NCBI RefSeq assembly: GCF_013522705.1
Contig: NZ_JAAMRE010000023.1
Location: 38,146 to 102,145, forward strand
DNA: 64,000 nucleotides
Direction: 5' to 3'
Source: Pseudomonas lurida
GTDB taxonomy: Bacteria > Pseudomonadota > Gammaproteobacteria > Pseudomonadales > Pseudomonadaceae
Shown here: one piece after another, positions 26,377-35,309 of the stretch
Position numbering within the stretch: the stretch's first letter is position 1
Layout: the number at the start of each line of letters is the position of its first letter
Notes under the pieces: generated by a model
What the model was told of the DNA's origin: nothing
Databases searched by the model: none
The model's input: the letters and a program-made list of their open reading frames with translations, nothing else
Made by a program: the position numbers and the translations under genes

Positions 26377-27339
26377 TCAGTCGCCATGGCTATCCACCTG
26401 GCGTTGGGCTTCATCGAGTCTGTGTTGTGCATCCGCCAGTCGCTGCGCGTCGGCCTGTTGGTCCTGGGCCTTCTTAAACTCGGCGCGGCGCATCGCCAGC
26501 TGAATCTTGGCGCGTTTAAGGTCAGCGGTTTTGCTGTTGGGTTGTTCGGCTGCCGGAGCGCAATTGATCTCCAGTGCTGCCAGGGCCTGTTCCGCTGCCT
26601 CGAACTGCTGTTGCAGGACAACCAGCTGCGATTGTTGCTCAAACGTCGGCGGATGCCCAAAGGCTTTCAAGGATTTGTGCAGTTGGGCGCGGCTCATGGT
26701 TACATTGATCCTGGCCTTTTTCACCGCCGCATCGCGTGCAGCGTTTGCCGCGTCTGTCGGCATTGCTTCTACCGGCGCCGAACGCTTGGAGCGGGCCAGG
26801 CGTTCGGCGAGTTTGTGTGTTTCTTCGCGCTGCAGACGCGCATTGCGCTGCTCGAAGCGGCGACGGGCGCGACTGCGTTTGGCGTCGCGCTCAAAGCGTT
26901 CTTTATCATTGCTCGCCACACCACCCACAAGCGCAACGGTGCCGAGCGGCGGACGCATCTCGATGCAATCAACCGGACAGGGCGCCACGCAAAGGTCACA
27001 GCCGGTGCACTCGTCGATGATCACCGTGTGCATCAGCTTGGCGGCGCCGACGATGGCATCCACCGGGCAGGCCTGGATGCACTTGGTGCAGCCGATGCAT
27101 TCGGCCTCGCGGATGTAGGCGATCTGGGCTGGAGCGTTCCCTCGGCTGGTGTCCAGTTCCAGCACCGGCACGCTCAGCAATTGCGCAAGCCCAGCAATGG
27201 TTTCCTGACCACCAGGCGGACACTTGTTAATTGCTTCGCCCTTAGCAATGCCTTCTGCGTAAGGCTTGCAACCTGGGTGGCCGCATTTGCCGCATTGGGT
27301 CTGAGGCAGCAGCGCGTCGATACGTTGAATGAGGTTCAT
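26377..27339 (-). CDS. rsxB: RnfB/RsxB-type iron-sulfur protein, stand-alone and soluble
   Basis: 320 residues. The N-terminal Fe-S domain has QCGKCGHPGCKPYAEGIA…KCPPGG, followed by two ferredoxin motifs (CIGCTKCIQACPVDAI and CTGCDLCVAPCPVDCIE, about 75-125). The rest (about 130-320) is a long Lys/Arg/Ala/Gln-rich helical tail, probably coiled coil. Classical RnfB begins with a membrane helix, but here the protein starts directly at the Fe-S domain. No other rnf/rsx gene is in the window. An electron-transfer role is clear; the partner complex is not. Confidence 0.85.
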   Translation of the reverse strand: MNLIQRIDALLPQTQCGKCGHPGCKPYAEGIAKGEAINKCPPGGQETIAGLAQLLSVPVLELDTSRGNAPAQIAYIREAECIGCTKCIQACPVDAIVGAAKLMHTVIIDECTGCDLCVAPCPVDCIEMRPPLGTVALVGGVASNDKERFERDAKRSRARRRFEQRNARLQREETHKLAERLARSKRSAPVEAMPTDAANAARDAAVKKARINVTMSRAQLHKSLKAFGHPPTFEQQSQLVVLQQQFEAAEQALAALEINCAPAAEQPNSKTADLKRAKIQLAMRRAEFKKAQDQQADAQRLADAQHRLDEAQRQVDSHGD

Positions 27340-27456
27340 GCTGAGATCGTTTGCATGCCGGTTGATTGAACCAAACAGAGCCTGATTATCCGGCAGGCAA
27401 GAAGGGGGACCTGCTCTATAGCCCCGTCGCCGAAACGACAGGGCTGTTGTGCGGAC

Positions 27457-29508
27457 CTACTTGATGCGCTGACCCGGCTTGGCGCCACTGTCGGGGCTCA
27501 GCAGGTAGATTTCTTCCCCGCCAGGCCCTGCCGCCATCACCATGCCTTCGGAAATACCGAACTTCATTTTCCGCGGCTTGAGGTTGGCGATCATCATGGT
27601 CAGGCGTCCATCGAGCTTGGACGGGTCCGGGTAAGCACTCTTGATGCCCGAGAACACGTTGCGCCGCTCGTCACCGATATCCAGCGTCAGGCGTAGCAGC
27701 TTGTCGGCGCCCTCAACGGCTTCGGCCTTGACGATCAGGGCAACGCGCAAGTCGATGGCGGCGAAGGCGTCGAAATCGATTTGCGGGGCAAGTGGGTCCT
27801 TGGTCAGTTCGCCATTGCCGGCCGGAGTCGCTTCGCCGGTATCGGTCTGGCTGGCGGCCAGATCTTCTTTCGACGCGTCGGTCATCGCCTGCACCTTCAC
27901 GGGGTCGATTCGGGTCATCAGGGGCTTGAACGCATTCAACTGATGGTTGCCGAGCAAGGTGGCGTGGTCGTTCCAGGTTAATGGCGCAACGTTGAGGAAC
28001 GCTTCGGCATCGGCGGCCAGCAGGGGCAGTACTGGCTTGAGGAAGATCACCAGTTGGCGGAACAGGTTGACGCCGGTGGCGCAGATCGCCTGCACCTCAG
28101 CTTCTTTACCTTCCTGCTTGTTCAGCGACCACGGCGCCTTGTCGGCGATCCAGGCGTTGGCGCGGTCGGCCAGGCCCATGATCTCGCGCATGGCGCGGGC
28201 GAAGTCACGGGCTTCGTAAGCATCAGCAATGCTTGGCGCGGCGGCCAGGAAGGCGTCGGTCAGTTCCGGCGCGGCATTCTCGGCCACCAGCACGCCCGCA
28301 TTGCCCTTGTGGATAAACCCGGCGCAACGGCTGGCGATATTTACGACTTTGCCTACGAGGTCCGAGTTGACCTTTTGTACGAAGTCTTCCAGGTTCAAGT
28401 CCAGATCGTCGACGCCACGGCCCAGTTTGGAGGCGTAGTAGTAGCGAAGGTATTCCGGCGACAGGTGGTCCAGGTAGGTGCGCGCCTTGATAAAGGTGCC
28501 ACGGGACTTGGACATTTTTTGCCCGTTGACGGTCAGGTAGCCGTGTACGTTGATGCCGGTCGGCTTGCGATAGCCCGAGCCTTCAAGCATCGCCGGCCAG
28601 AACAGCGCGTGGAAGTTGACGATGTCCTTGCCGATGAAATGGTAAAGCTCGGCGGTGGAGTCTTTGCCCCAGAACGCGTCGAAGTCCAACTCCGGCGTGC
28701 GGTCGCAAAGGTTCTTGAAGCTGGCCATGTAGCCGATCGGCGCGTCCAGCCATACATAGAAATACTTGCCCGGCTCGCCCGGGATCTCAAAACCAAAGTA
28801 CGGCGCGTCGCGGGAGATGTCCCACTGCTGCAGGCCGGCATCCAGCCATTCGGCAATCTTGTTGGCCACGGCGTCCTGCAAGGTGCCGCTGCGGGTCCAG
28901 GTCTGCAGCATCTGCTGGAAGTCCGGGAGCTTGAAGAAGAAGTGCTGAGAATCCTTGAGTACCGGGGTGGCGCCGGAGATTGCCGACTTCGGGTCCTTCA
29001 GGTCGGTGGGGGCGTAGGTGGCCCCGCATTTCTCGCAGTTGTCGCCGTACTGGTCTTCGGTGCCGCACTTGGGGCAGGTGCCCTTGATGAAGCGGTCGGC
29101 CAGGAACATTTTCTTTTCCGGGTCGAAATACTGGGTGATCGAGCGCGTGGCGATGTGCCCGGCGTCCTTCAACCGCAGGTAGATCTGGCTCGACAACTCA
29201 CGGTTTTCATCGGCGTGGGTCGAGTGGAAGTTGTCGAAGTCCACCAGGAACTCGGCAAAGTCGGCGCTGTGTTCAGCCTGCACGTTGGCGATCAGTTGTT
29301 CCGGGGTGATGCCTTCCTTTTCGGCGCGCAGCATGATGGCCGAACCGTGGGCGTCGTCCGCGCAGACATAGATGCATTGGTTGCCGCGATGCTTCTGAAA
29401 GCGCACCCACATATCGGTCTGGATGTACTCAAGCATATGGCCAAGATGGATGGAACCATTGGCATAGGGCAGGGCGCTGGTGACGAGGATCTTGCGTGGC
29501 TCGGACAT
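27457..29508 (-). CDS. metG: Methionyl-tRNA synthetase
   Basis: 683 residues. HIGH-like motif GSIHLGHMLE (about 19-28), zinc knuckle CPKCGTEDQYGDNCEKC (about 146-162) and KMSKSRGTFI (about 332) mark the class I synthetase. A C-terminal Arc1p/Trbp111-type tRNA-binding domain (about 580-683) is present. The start is divergent from mrp, with 171 bases between. It charges initiator and elongator tRNA(Met). Confidence 0.97.
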   Translation of the reverse strand: MSEPRKILVTSALPYANGSIHLGHMLEYIQTDMWVRFQKHRGNQCIYVCADDAHGSAIMLRAEKEGITPEQLIANVQAEHSADFAEFLVDFDNFHSTHADENRELSSQIYLRLKDAGHIATRSITQYFDPEKKMFLADRFIKGTCPKCGTEDQYGDNCEKCGATYAPTDLKDPKSAISGATPVLKDSQHFFFKLPDFQQMLQTWTRSGTLQDAVANKIAEWLDAGLQQWDISRDAPYFGFEIPGEPGKYFYVWLDAPIGYMASFKNLCDRTPELDFDAFWGKDSTAELYHFIGKDIVNFHALFWPAMLEGSGYRKPTGINVHGYLTVNGQKMSKSRGTFIKARTYLDHLSPEYLRYYYASKLGRGVDDLDLNLEDFVQKVNSDLVGKVVNIASRCAGFIHKGNAGVLVAENAAPELTDAFLAAAPSIADAYEARDFARAMREIMGLADRANAWIADKAPWSLNKQEGKEAEVQAICATGVNLFRQLVIFLKPVLPLLAADAEAFLNVAPLTWNDHATLLGNHQLNAFKPLMTRIDPVKVQAMTDASKEDLAASQTDTGEATPAGNGELTKDPLAPQIDFDAFAAIDLRVALIVKAEAVEGADKLLRLTLDIGDERRNVFSGIKSAYPDPSKLDGRLTMMIANLKPRKMKFGISEGMVMAAGPGGEEIYLLSPDSGAKPGQRIK

Positions 29509-29679
29509 GGGGCTCGGCTACTTGATGAAACGGAGGTCGGCCACTATAAAGCGCCGGCAAATTTATTTCACCCCGTGGTGCTGTTTCAGCCTCCTGCAAA
29601 CTGTCGAAAGCATGCCGTTAAGCGCCTGGAACGGTTAGGATAGCCGCCTGTTTCAGTCAGTCTTTTTCGGGAGTAGCCC

Positions 29680-30774
29680 ATGAGCGCCGTGAATCGCGCA
29701 GCGGTGGAAGCCGTTCTTCGCCAGTACACCGACCCCTATTTGAACCAGGACCCGGTCAGTGCCGGATGTGTGCGTTCCATCGAGGTCCTGGGCGATCAGG
29801 TCTCGGTCCGGTTGGAGCTGGGCTACGCCGCCGGCCTGTTCAAGAACGGTTGGGCGCAGATGCTGCAGATGGCCATCGAAGGCCTGGACGGCGTGCGTTC
29901 GGCCAGCGTCGACATCCACTGCGTGATCGCCGCTCACAAGGCCCAGGCGCAGATCCCTGGCCTCGCCAACGTCAAGAACGTGGTAGCGGTAGCGTCGGGC
30001 AAGGGTGGCGTGGGCAAATCCACCACGGCGGCGAACCTGGCCCTGGCCCTGGCTCGCGAAGGTGCGCGGGTGGGCATCCTCGATGCCGATATCTATGGTC
30101 CGAGCCAGGGCGTCATGTTCGGCATAGCCGAAGGCACGCGGCCGCAGGTCAAGGATCAGAAGTGGTTCGTGCCCATCGAGTCCCTGGGCGTGGAAGTGAT
30201 GTCCATGGCGTTCCTTACCGATGACAACACACCCATGGTGTGGCGTGGGCCGATGGTTTCCGGTGCATTGCTGCAATTGGTCACCCAGACCGCCTGGGGC
30301 GACCTGGATTACCTGGTTATCGACATGCCGCCCGGCACCGGCGATATCCAGCTGACCCTGGCGCAAAAGGTACCGGTGGCCGGCTCTGTGATCGTTACCA
30401 CGCCCCAGGACCTGGCGCTGCTCGACGCGAAAAAAGGCGTGGAGATGTTCCGCAAGGTCAACATCCCAGTGTTGGGGGTCGTGGAAAACATGGCGGTGCA
30501 CATTTGCTCCAACTGCGGCCATGCCGAGCATTTGTTTGGCGAGGGTGGTGGCGAGAAGCTGGCGACTCAGTACGGTGTCGAGTTGCTGGCGTCGCTGCCG
30601 CTGTCGATGCTGATTCGCGAACAGGCCGACGGCGGCAAGCCGACGGTGGTGGCAGAGCCCGACAGCCAGATCGCAATGATTTATCAGGAACTGGCCCGTC
30701 ACGTGGGCGCGCGGATTGTCTTGCAGGAAGCCGCAATGCCGGCCATGCCGACAATTACCGTCAGCGAAGATTGA
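29680..30774 (+). CDS. mrp: Iron-sulfur cluster carrier protein Mrp/ApbC
   Basis: 364 residues. The N-terminal MIP18/DUF59 domain (about 5-85) is followed by a ParA-like NTPase with deviant Walker A GKGGVGKST (about 107-115) and DADIYGPSQG. The CxxC that holds the bridging cluster is ICSNCGHAEHLFG. It assembles and transfers [4Fe-4S] clusters. It is divergent from metG. Its terminator palindrome overlaps the GacA element of rsmZ. Confidence 0.95.
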   Translation: MSAVNRAAVEAVLRQYTDPYLNQDPVSAGCVRSIEVLGDQVSVRLELGYAAGLFKNGWAQMLQMAIEGLDGVRSASVDIHCVIAAHKAQAQIPGLANVKNVVAVASGKGGVGKSTTAANLALALAREGARVGILDADIYGPSQGVMFGIAEGTRPQVKDQKWFVPIESLGVEVMSMAFLTDDNTPMVWRGPMVSGALLQLVTQTAWGDLDYLVIDMPPGTGDIQLTLAQKVPVAGSVIVTTPQDLALLDAKKGVEMFRKVNIPVLGVVENMAVHICSNCGHAEHLFGEGGGEKLATQYGVELLASLPLSMLIREQADGGKPTVVAEPDSQIAMIYQELARHVGARIVLQEAAMPAMPTITVSED

Positions 30775-30813
30775 AGCGTGTAGGGAGTCGTTACGCTTTT
30801 GCCCAATTGCACG

Positions 30814-30847
30814 TGTAAGCATTCGCTTACTTTTTCGTAAGCGAATG
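30814..30847 (+). promoter_or_regulatory. GacA upstream element of rsmZ, overlapping the mrp terminator
   Basis: TGTAAGCATTCGCTTACT (30814-30831) matches the GacA box TGTAAG-N6-CTTACA in 11 of 12 fixed bases and is centred about 180 bases before the rsmZ start, its usual place. CATTCGCTTAC (30820-30830) also pairs with GTAAGCGAATG (30837-30847), followed by a T-run, forming the mrp terminator. One sequence thus carries both functions. Confidence 0.85.
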
Positions 30848-30967
30848 GGTTTTTTAGCCGAACCAAGACGCTAAAAAACATGCAGTCTTTTTCTATCTAA
30901 TTGAAAAATAACAATTATTTAGGTGCGCTTGAATGGTGTCGGGTGCTGGTGCGGATGTAGCATCCCG

Positions 30968-30995
30968 TTGAACTTCCCTTGGAACTCTCTAACAT
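30968..30995 (+). promoter_or_regulatory. rsmZ core promoter
   Basis: TTGAAC (30968-30973), 16-base spacer, TAACAT (30990-30995); the RNA would begin 8-9 bases later. The 130 bases between the GacA element and this promoter hold no other recognisable feature. Confidence 0.65.
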
Positions 30996-31002
30996 CAGCC
31001 CT

Positions 31003-31137
31003 GTGTCCACGGATTGGCACGGCCATCACGGAACGATGGTTCAAGGAATATCGCAGGACGCGATTCATCAGGATGATGAAAAGGAATACAGGGACTAGGG
31101 AAAAAATGTGGGCGGGTCATACCGCCCCTTTTTTTGC
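31003..31137 (+). ncRNA. rsmZ: RsmZ, RsmA/RsmE-sequestering small RNA
   Basis: About 130 nt with seven GGA motifs. Four hairpins hold GGA in the loop: GTGTC/GGCAC (31003-31020), CCATC-ACGGAAC-GATGG (31023-31039), ATCGC-AGGAC-GCGAT (31050-31064) and TTCATC-AGGAT-GATGAA (31064-31080). Single-stranded AAGGAA and GGGAC linkers follow. The terminator is GGGCGG-GTCATA-CCGCCC and T7 (31110-31136). RsmZ titrates RsmA/RsmE from target mRNAs under GacS/GacA control, and so governs secondary metabolism. In P. aeruginosa and P. fluorescens it lies next to fdxA, as here, although there the other neighbour is rpoS. The exact 5' end is inferred. Confidence 0.93.
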
Positions 31138-31171
31138 CTGTAGAAAAGTAAAAACAGATGCCAATAAATGC

Positions 31172-31196
31172 AAAAAGGCCCGCGAGGGGCCTTTTG
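31172..31196 (-). terminator. fdxA terminator
   Basis: AAAGGCCC and GGGGCCTTT arms around CGCGA; on the minus strand the stem runs into TTTTTG. It lies 17 bases after the fdxA stop, facing the rsmZ terminator. Confidence 0.9.
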
Positions 31197-31212
31197 ACGA
31201 ACGGTGACGCTG

Positions 31213-31536
31213 TCAGCGTTCGAGGTCGGCGAGTTTGCCTGGCTTGCCATCCCACTCTTCGGCGTCAGGCAGCGCGTCTTTCTTCTCGGTGATGTTGGGC
31301 CAGATATCAGCCAGCTCAGCGTTCAACGCAATGAAGTTCTCCATGCCGGCAGGCACCTCATCCTCAGAGAAGATCGCGTTGGCCGGGCATTCTGGCTCAC
31401 ACAGGGCGCAATCGATGCACTCGTCCGGGTGGATGACCAGGAAGTTCGGGCCTTCGTAAAAGCAGTCCACCGGACAGACTTCTACGCAGTCGGTGTACTT
31501 GCACTTGATGCAGTTGTCGGTGACGACGAAGGTCAT
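31213..31536 (-). CDS. fdxA: Seven-iron ferredoxin FdxA
   Basis: 107 residues of the Azotobacter FdI type. CIKCKYTDCVEVCPVDC (about 9-25) carries ligands for a [3Fe-4S] and one [4Fe-4S] cluster, and CIDCALCEPECP (about 40-51) supplies the second motif. A C-terminal extension of about 50 residues is normal for the family. It is a low-potential electron carrier. It lies between rsmZ (convergent) and mutS, a conserved Pseudomonas order. Confidence 0.96.
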   Translation of the reverse strand: MTFVVTDNCIKCKYTDCVEVCPVDCFYEGPNFLVIHPDECIDCALCEPECPANAIFSEDEVPAGMENFIALNAELADIWPNITEKKDALPDAEEWDGKPGKLADLER

Positions 31537-31678
31537 TTCTAATTTTCTCCTCAGGCGGCGGCAGCGAAACCCTTTATGGCAGGGCTCGCGAGGTTCGGGA
31601 GCGATAGTCTGCAGGCCAGGCTAAGAGTCTGCAGCATCCCAAACCGCGCGAGAGTCTACCAGCTTGCACGCGTATGCG

Positions 31679-34270
31679 TTATATCCGAGTCTTCAGTGCA
31701 TATAACATTTCGAGCGCTTTACGCGGCGTCAAGTCATCCAGGTCAAGCTTGGCCAACTCATCCAGCACTGGATGGGGCAGGCTGGCGAACAGATCGCTCT
31801 GATGCGGTGCGCTGGGCTTGCTGGCGGCCTTGGATGGGCGCGCGACCACGGTTTCATGAGGCAGGGCCGTGGTTTCCAGGCGACGGAGGTGTTCGCGCGC
31901 GCGGGTGATCACATCGTTTGGTACGCCGGCCAGTTGCGCTACGGCCAGACCGTAACTCTGGCTAGCGGGCCCAGGCAGTACGTGGTGCAGGAACACGATG
32001 CGCTCGTTGTGCTCGGTCGCATTCAGGTGCACGTTGGCGACCAGAGGTTCGCTTTCCGGCAATACCGTCAGTTCGAAATAGTGGGTGGCGAACAGCGTGT
32101 ATGCGCGCAGATGCGCCAGGCGTTCGGCCGCTGCCCAGGCCAGGGACAGGCCGTCGAAGGTACTGGTGCCTCGACCCACTTCGTCCATCAACACCAGGCT
32201 GCGGTCGGTAGCGTTGTGCAGGATATTGGCGGTTTCGCTCATTTCCACCATAAAGGTCGAGCGGCCACCGGCCAGGTCGTCGCTGGAGCCGATCCGGGTG
32301 AAGATCCGGTCTACCAGGGACAGCTCGCAACTGGCCGCCGGCACGAAACTGCCGATGTGCGCCAGCAGCACGATCAACGCGGTCTGACGCATGTAGGTGG
32401 ATTTACCGCCCATGTTCGGACCGGTGATTACCAGCATGCGAGTATCGTCATCCAGCGACAGGTCGTTGGCGACGAACGGCGTGGTCAGCACCTGCTCCAC
32501 CACCGGGTGACGCCCTTGCACGATGCGCATGCACGGCTCGCTGACAAACCGCGGGCAATTGAGGTCAAGGTTCAGCGCACGCTCGGCGAGGTTGCTCAGT
32601 ACATCCAGCTCGGAAAGCGCGGCGGCAGTGTCCTGCAGCGGTGCCAATTGGCCGATCAGGTCTTCGAGCAACGCCTCATAAAGCATTTTTTCCCGCGCCA
32701 GGGCTCGGCTCTTGGCCGACAGTGCCTTGTCCTCGAACTCTTTGAGTTCCGGGGTGATGAAGCGCTCGGCGCCCTTGAGCGTCTGGCGCCGCTGATAGTC
32801 GATCGGTGCCTGCTCGGCCTGTTTGCTCGGCAACTCGATAAAGTAGCCGTGCACCCGGTTGTAGCCGACCTTCAGGTTAGCCAGGCCGGTGCGGGCTTTT
32901 TCGCGGGCCTCCAGGTCGATCAGGAACTGCCCGGCGTTTTCACTCAGCGACTGCAGTTCGTCCAGTTCGCTGTCGTAGCCGGTCTTCAGCACGCCACCGT
33001 CGCGGATGATTGCCGGAGGATTGTCGATGATGGCTTTTTCCAGCAGCGCCGCCAGTTCAGGGTATGTGCTGGTGGTGACGGCCAACTGCTGCAGGTGCGG
33101 CGCGTCCAGTTCAGCCATGGCGGCTTGCAGTTGCGGCAGGGCGCCAAGGGCGTCGCGCAGTCGTGCCAGATCGCGCGGGCGTGCGTTACGCAGGCCGATC
33201 CGCGCCAGGATGCGCTCGATATCGCCGATTTCCTTGAGCTGCGGTTGCAGCTTTTCAAAACGGTAACCGTCCAGCAGGCAAGTAATGGAGGACTGGCGCG
33301 CTTGCAGCACCTTCAAATCCCGCAGCGGGCGGTTCAGCCAGCGGGTCAGCAGACGGCTGCCCATGGCGGTCTGGCAGCGGTCGACCACCGATTGCAGGGT
33401 ATTGTCGCGTCCGCCGGACAGGTTGGTGTCCAACTCCAGGTTGCGCCGGCTGGCGCCGTCGAGCACTACGGTATCGTCCAGGCGCTCGTGGCGCAGGCTG
33501 CGCAAGTGCGGCAGGGCGGTGCGCTGGGTTTCCTTGGCGTAGCTGAGCAGGCAACCGGCGGCGCCGATGGCCAGTGTCAGGGTTTCGCAGCCGAAGCCTT
33601 TAAGGTCTTGCACCGAGAACTGCTGGCACAGACTTTTCAATGCCGAGTCACGCTCGAAATCCCACGGCGCGCGACGCTTTGTCCCACGACGTTTTTCCGC
33701 AGGCAAGTCCTTGGGCCAGTCGTCCGGGATCATCAGCTCAACCGGGTTGATGCGTTCCAACTCCGCCAGCAGGTTCTCCCAGCCCTTGATCTCCAGCACC
33801 GTGAAATTGCCACTGGTGATATCCAGCACCGCCAGGCCGAACAGACGCTCGTCACCCAGCACCGCCGCGATCAGGTTATCGCGACGCTCATCCAGCAGCG
33901 CCTCGTCACTCACCGTGCCCGGCGTAATAATGCGCACCACCTGGCGTTCCACCGGGCCTTTGCTGGTGGCCGGATCGCCGATCTGCTCGCAGATCACCAC
34001 CGACTCGCCCAGCTTCACCAGCTTGGCCAGGTAGCCTTCCAACGAATGGTAAGGAATCCCACACATCGGAATCGACTGCCCCGCCGACTGCCCGCGCGCG
34101 GTCAAGGTGATGTCCAGCAGCTTGGCGGCCTTCTTCGCGTCTTCGTAGAAGATCTCGTAGAAGTCGCCCATGCGGTAGAACATCAGTTGATCAGGGTGCT
34201 GGTTTTTCAGGCGCCAGTACTGCTGCATCATCGGGGTGTGGGAGGACAGGTCGGACGTGTTTTTACTCAT
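31679..34270 (-). CDS. mutS: DNA mismatch repair protein MutS
   Basis: 863 residues. The mismatch-binding Phe-x-Glu appears as FYEIFYED (about 37-44, with the F of GDFYEIF as the stacking residue). The ATPase domain has Walker A TGPNMGGKSTYMRQ (about 621) and LVLMDEVGRGTSTFDG. The C-terminal beta-clamp/tetramer region is present. It recognises mispairs and recruits MutL. Its 5' side borders the tailocin cluster, a known insertion site in the P. fluorescens group. Confidence 0.97.
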   Translation of the reverse strand: MSKNTSDLSSHTPMMQQYWRLKNQHPDQLMFYRMGDFYEIFYEDAKKAAKLLDITLTARGQSAGQSIPMCGIPYHSLEGYLAKLVKLGESVVICEQIGDPATSKGPVERQVVRIITPGTVSDEALLDERRDNLIAAVLGDERLFGLAVLDITSGNFTVLEIKGWENLLAELERINPVELMIPDDWPKDLPAEKRRGTKRRAPWDFERDSALKSLCQQFSVQDLKGFGCETLTLAIGAAGCLLSYAKETQRTALPHLRSLRHERLDDTVVLDGASRRNLELDTNLSGGRDNTLQSVVDRCQTAMGSRLLTRWLNRPLRDLKVLQARQSSITCLLDGYRFEKLQPQLKEIGDIERILARIGLRNARPRDLARLRDALGALPQLQAAMAELDAPHLQQLAVTTSTYPELAALLEKAIIDNPPAIIRDGGVLKTGYDSELDELQSLSENAGQFLIDLEAREKARTGLANLKVGYNRVHGYFIELPSKQAEQAPIDYQRRQTLKGAERFITPELKEFEDKALSAKSRALAREKMLYEALLEDLIGQLAPLQDTAAALSELDVLSNLAERALNLDLNCPRFVSEPCMRIVQGRHPVVEQVLTTPFVANDLSLDDDTRMLVITGPNMGGKSTYMRQTALIVLLAHIGSFVPAASCELSLVDRIFTRIGSSDDLAGGRSTFMVEMSETANILHNATDRSLVLMDEVGRGTSTFDGLSLAWAAAERLAHLRAYTLFATHYFELTVLPESEPLVANVHLNATEHNERIVFLHHVLPGPASQSYGLAVAQLAGVPNDVITRAREHLRRLETTALPHETVVARPSKAASKPSAPHQSDLFASLPHPVLDELAKLDLDDLTPRKALEMLYALKTRI

Positions 34271-34429
34271 TGGGTAGTAGGCAAATTCGTTGAAAGTGAT
34301 GGGGCAAAGGGGGCGCTTGGCCCAGCATTTTTTGCGATGGGCGCAAGGTTAACACGCGAGGTCGGCCCTTCGCAGGTCGCAAACAGCCGGGTAAAACACA
34401 AACTCGGCGCTACAGGTTATCTGCCCCTT

Positions 34430-34458
34430 ATGCATAAAATATGCAAAATAGCATTTGC
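34430..34458. promoter_or_regulatory. Operators upstream of the tailocin repressor gene
   Basis: TGCATAAAATATGCA (34431-34445) is a perfect inverted repeat, TGCATA-AAA-TATGCA. It overlaps a second, GCAAA-N6-TTTGC (34443-34458). The same ATGCAT core recurs in the opposite regulatory region at 35312-35379, so the repressor probably controls its own synthesis. Confidence 0.7.
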
Positions 34459-34490
34459 CAACGTTAAAAACTCCGTTCACTATCCCGGTT

Positions 34491-35225
34491 ATGCAAAAAC
34501 GCAACGTTTCTATCGTACTAAGAGAGCTGCTGGACCGCGACCGGATCTCCCCCACGGAGCTTCACCGGCGCACCGGCGTGCCTCAATCCACGCTGTCCCG
34601 GATCCTCAGCGGCAAGATCGTCGATCCGTCGGACAAGCATATCTCCCGCATTGCCGAATACTTCGGCGTGAGCACCGACCAACTGCGCGGGCGCATGTCG
34701 GTGGGCGCGGCGCGGGACGAAGGGCGCGACCCGATGCATTCGGAACTCAAGGATATAAGCCTGTGGGACGACGACACCCCTATCAATGACGATGAGGTGT
34801 CGATCCCCTTTCTGCGCGAGGTTGAATTGGCTGCTGGATCAGGAAGATTCGTCATCGAGGAAAGCGAGAAGGCCAGCCTGCGCTTTGGAAAGCGCAGCCT
34901 GCGGCACAATGGCGTGCAGTTCGACCAGGCCAAGTGCGTGACGGTGCGGGGCAACAGTATGTTGCCGGTGCTGCGCGATGGCGCGACTGTCGGGGTGAAT
35001 GCCGGTAAGAGCGGCATTGGCGACATCGTTGATGGTGACTTGTATGCCATCAATCACAATGGTCAGTTGCGTGTGAAGCAGCTCTACCGCCTGCCTTCCG
35101 GCATTCGTCTGCGCAGTTTCAATCGTGACGAACATCCGGACGAGGACTATAGCTTCCAGGACATCCAGGACGAGCAGATCAGTATCCTCGGCCATGTGTT
35201 CTGGTGGGGCATGTACGCTCGTTAA
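34491..35225 (+). CDS. LexA-like/CI-type tailocin repressor with S24 peptidase
   Basis: 244 residues from the ATG at 34491. The N-terminal helix-turn-helix (about 8-65) shows ISPTELHRRTGVPQSTLSRILSGK. The S24 autoprotease domain (about 110-240) has a cleavage Ala-Gly in ELAAGSG, the catalytic Ser in RGNSMLPVL and Lys in LRVKQLYR. RecA filaments formed after DNA damage should trigger self-cleavage and release the tailocin promoter. Operators flank the gene on both sides. It resembles PrtR of the pyocin system, but no prtN activator gene is present. Confidence 0.92.
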   Translation: MQKRNVSIVLRELLDRDRISPTELHRRTGVPQSTLSRILSGKIVDPSDKHISRIAEYFGVSTDQLRGRMSVGAARDEGRDPMHSELKDISLWDDDTPINDDEVSIPFLREVELAAGSGRFVIEESEKASLRFGKRSLRHNGVQFDQAKCVTVRGNSMLPVLRDGATVGVNAGKSGIGDIVDGDLYAINHNGQLRVKQLYRLPSGIRLRSFNRDEHPDEDYSFQDIQDEQISILGHVFWWGMYAR

Positions 35226-35242
35226 CCCAGTTCAATAGGACA

Positions 35243-35269
35243 AAACCCGCCAAGCTGCGGGTTTTTTTT
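35243..35269 (+). terminator. Repressor gene terminator
   Basis: AAACCCGC-CAAGCT-GCGGGTTT and a run of T, 18 bases after the stop codon. Confidence 0.93.
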
Positions 35270-35309
35270 CGCCTGCAAAAAGCTGGCAACCCCTTGAACA
35301 CCCACGCAA

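Noticed and set aside
31772..34789. A 1005-codon open frame on the plus strand opposite mutS
   Set aside because: High-GC third positions on the coding strand leave the opposite frame free of stops. No ribosome site or protein-like composition, and it overlaps mutS entirely. The same holds for the long frames opposite glpK/glpF (9621-12074), aauS (1416-3260) and kup.
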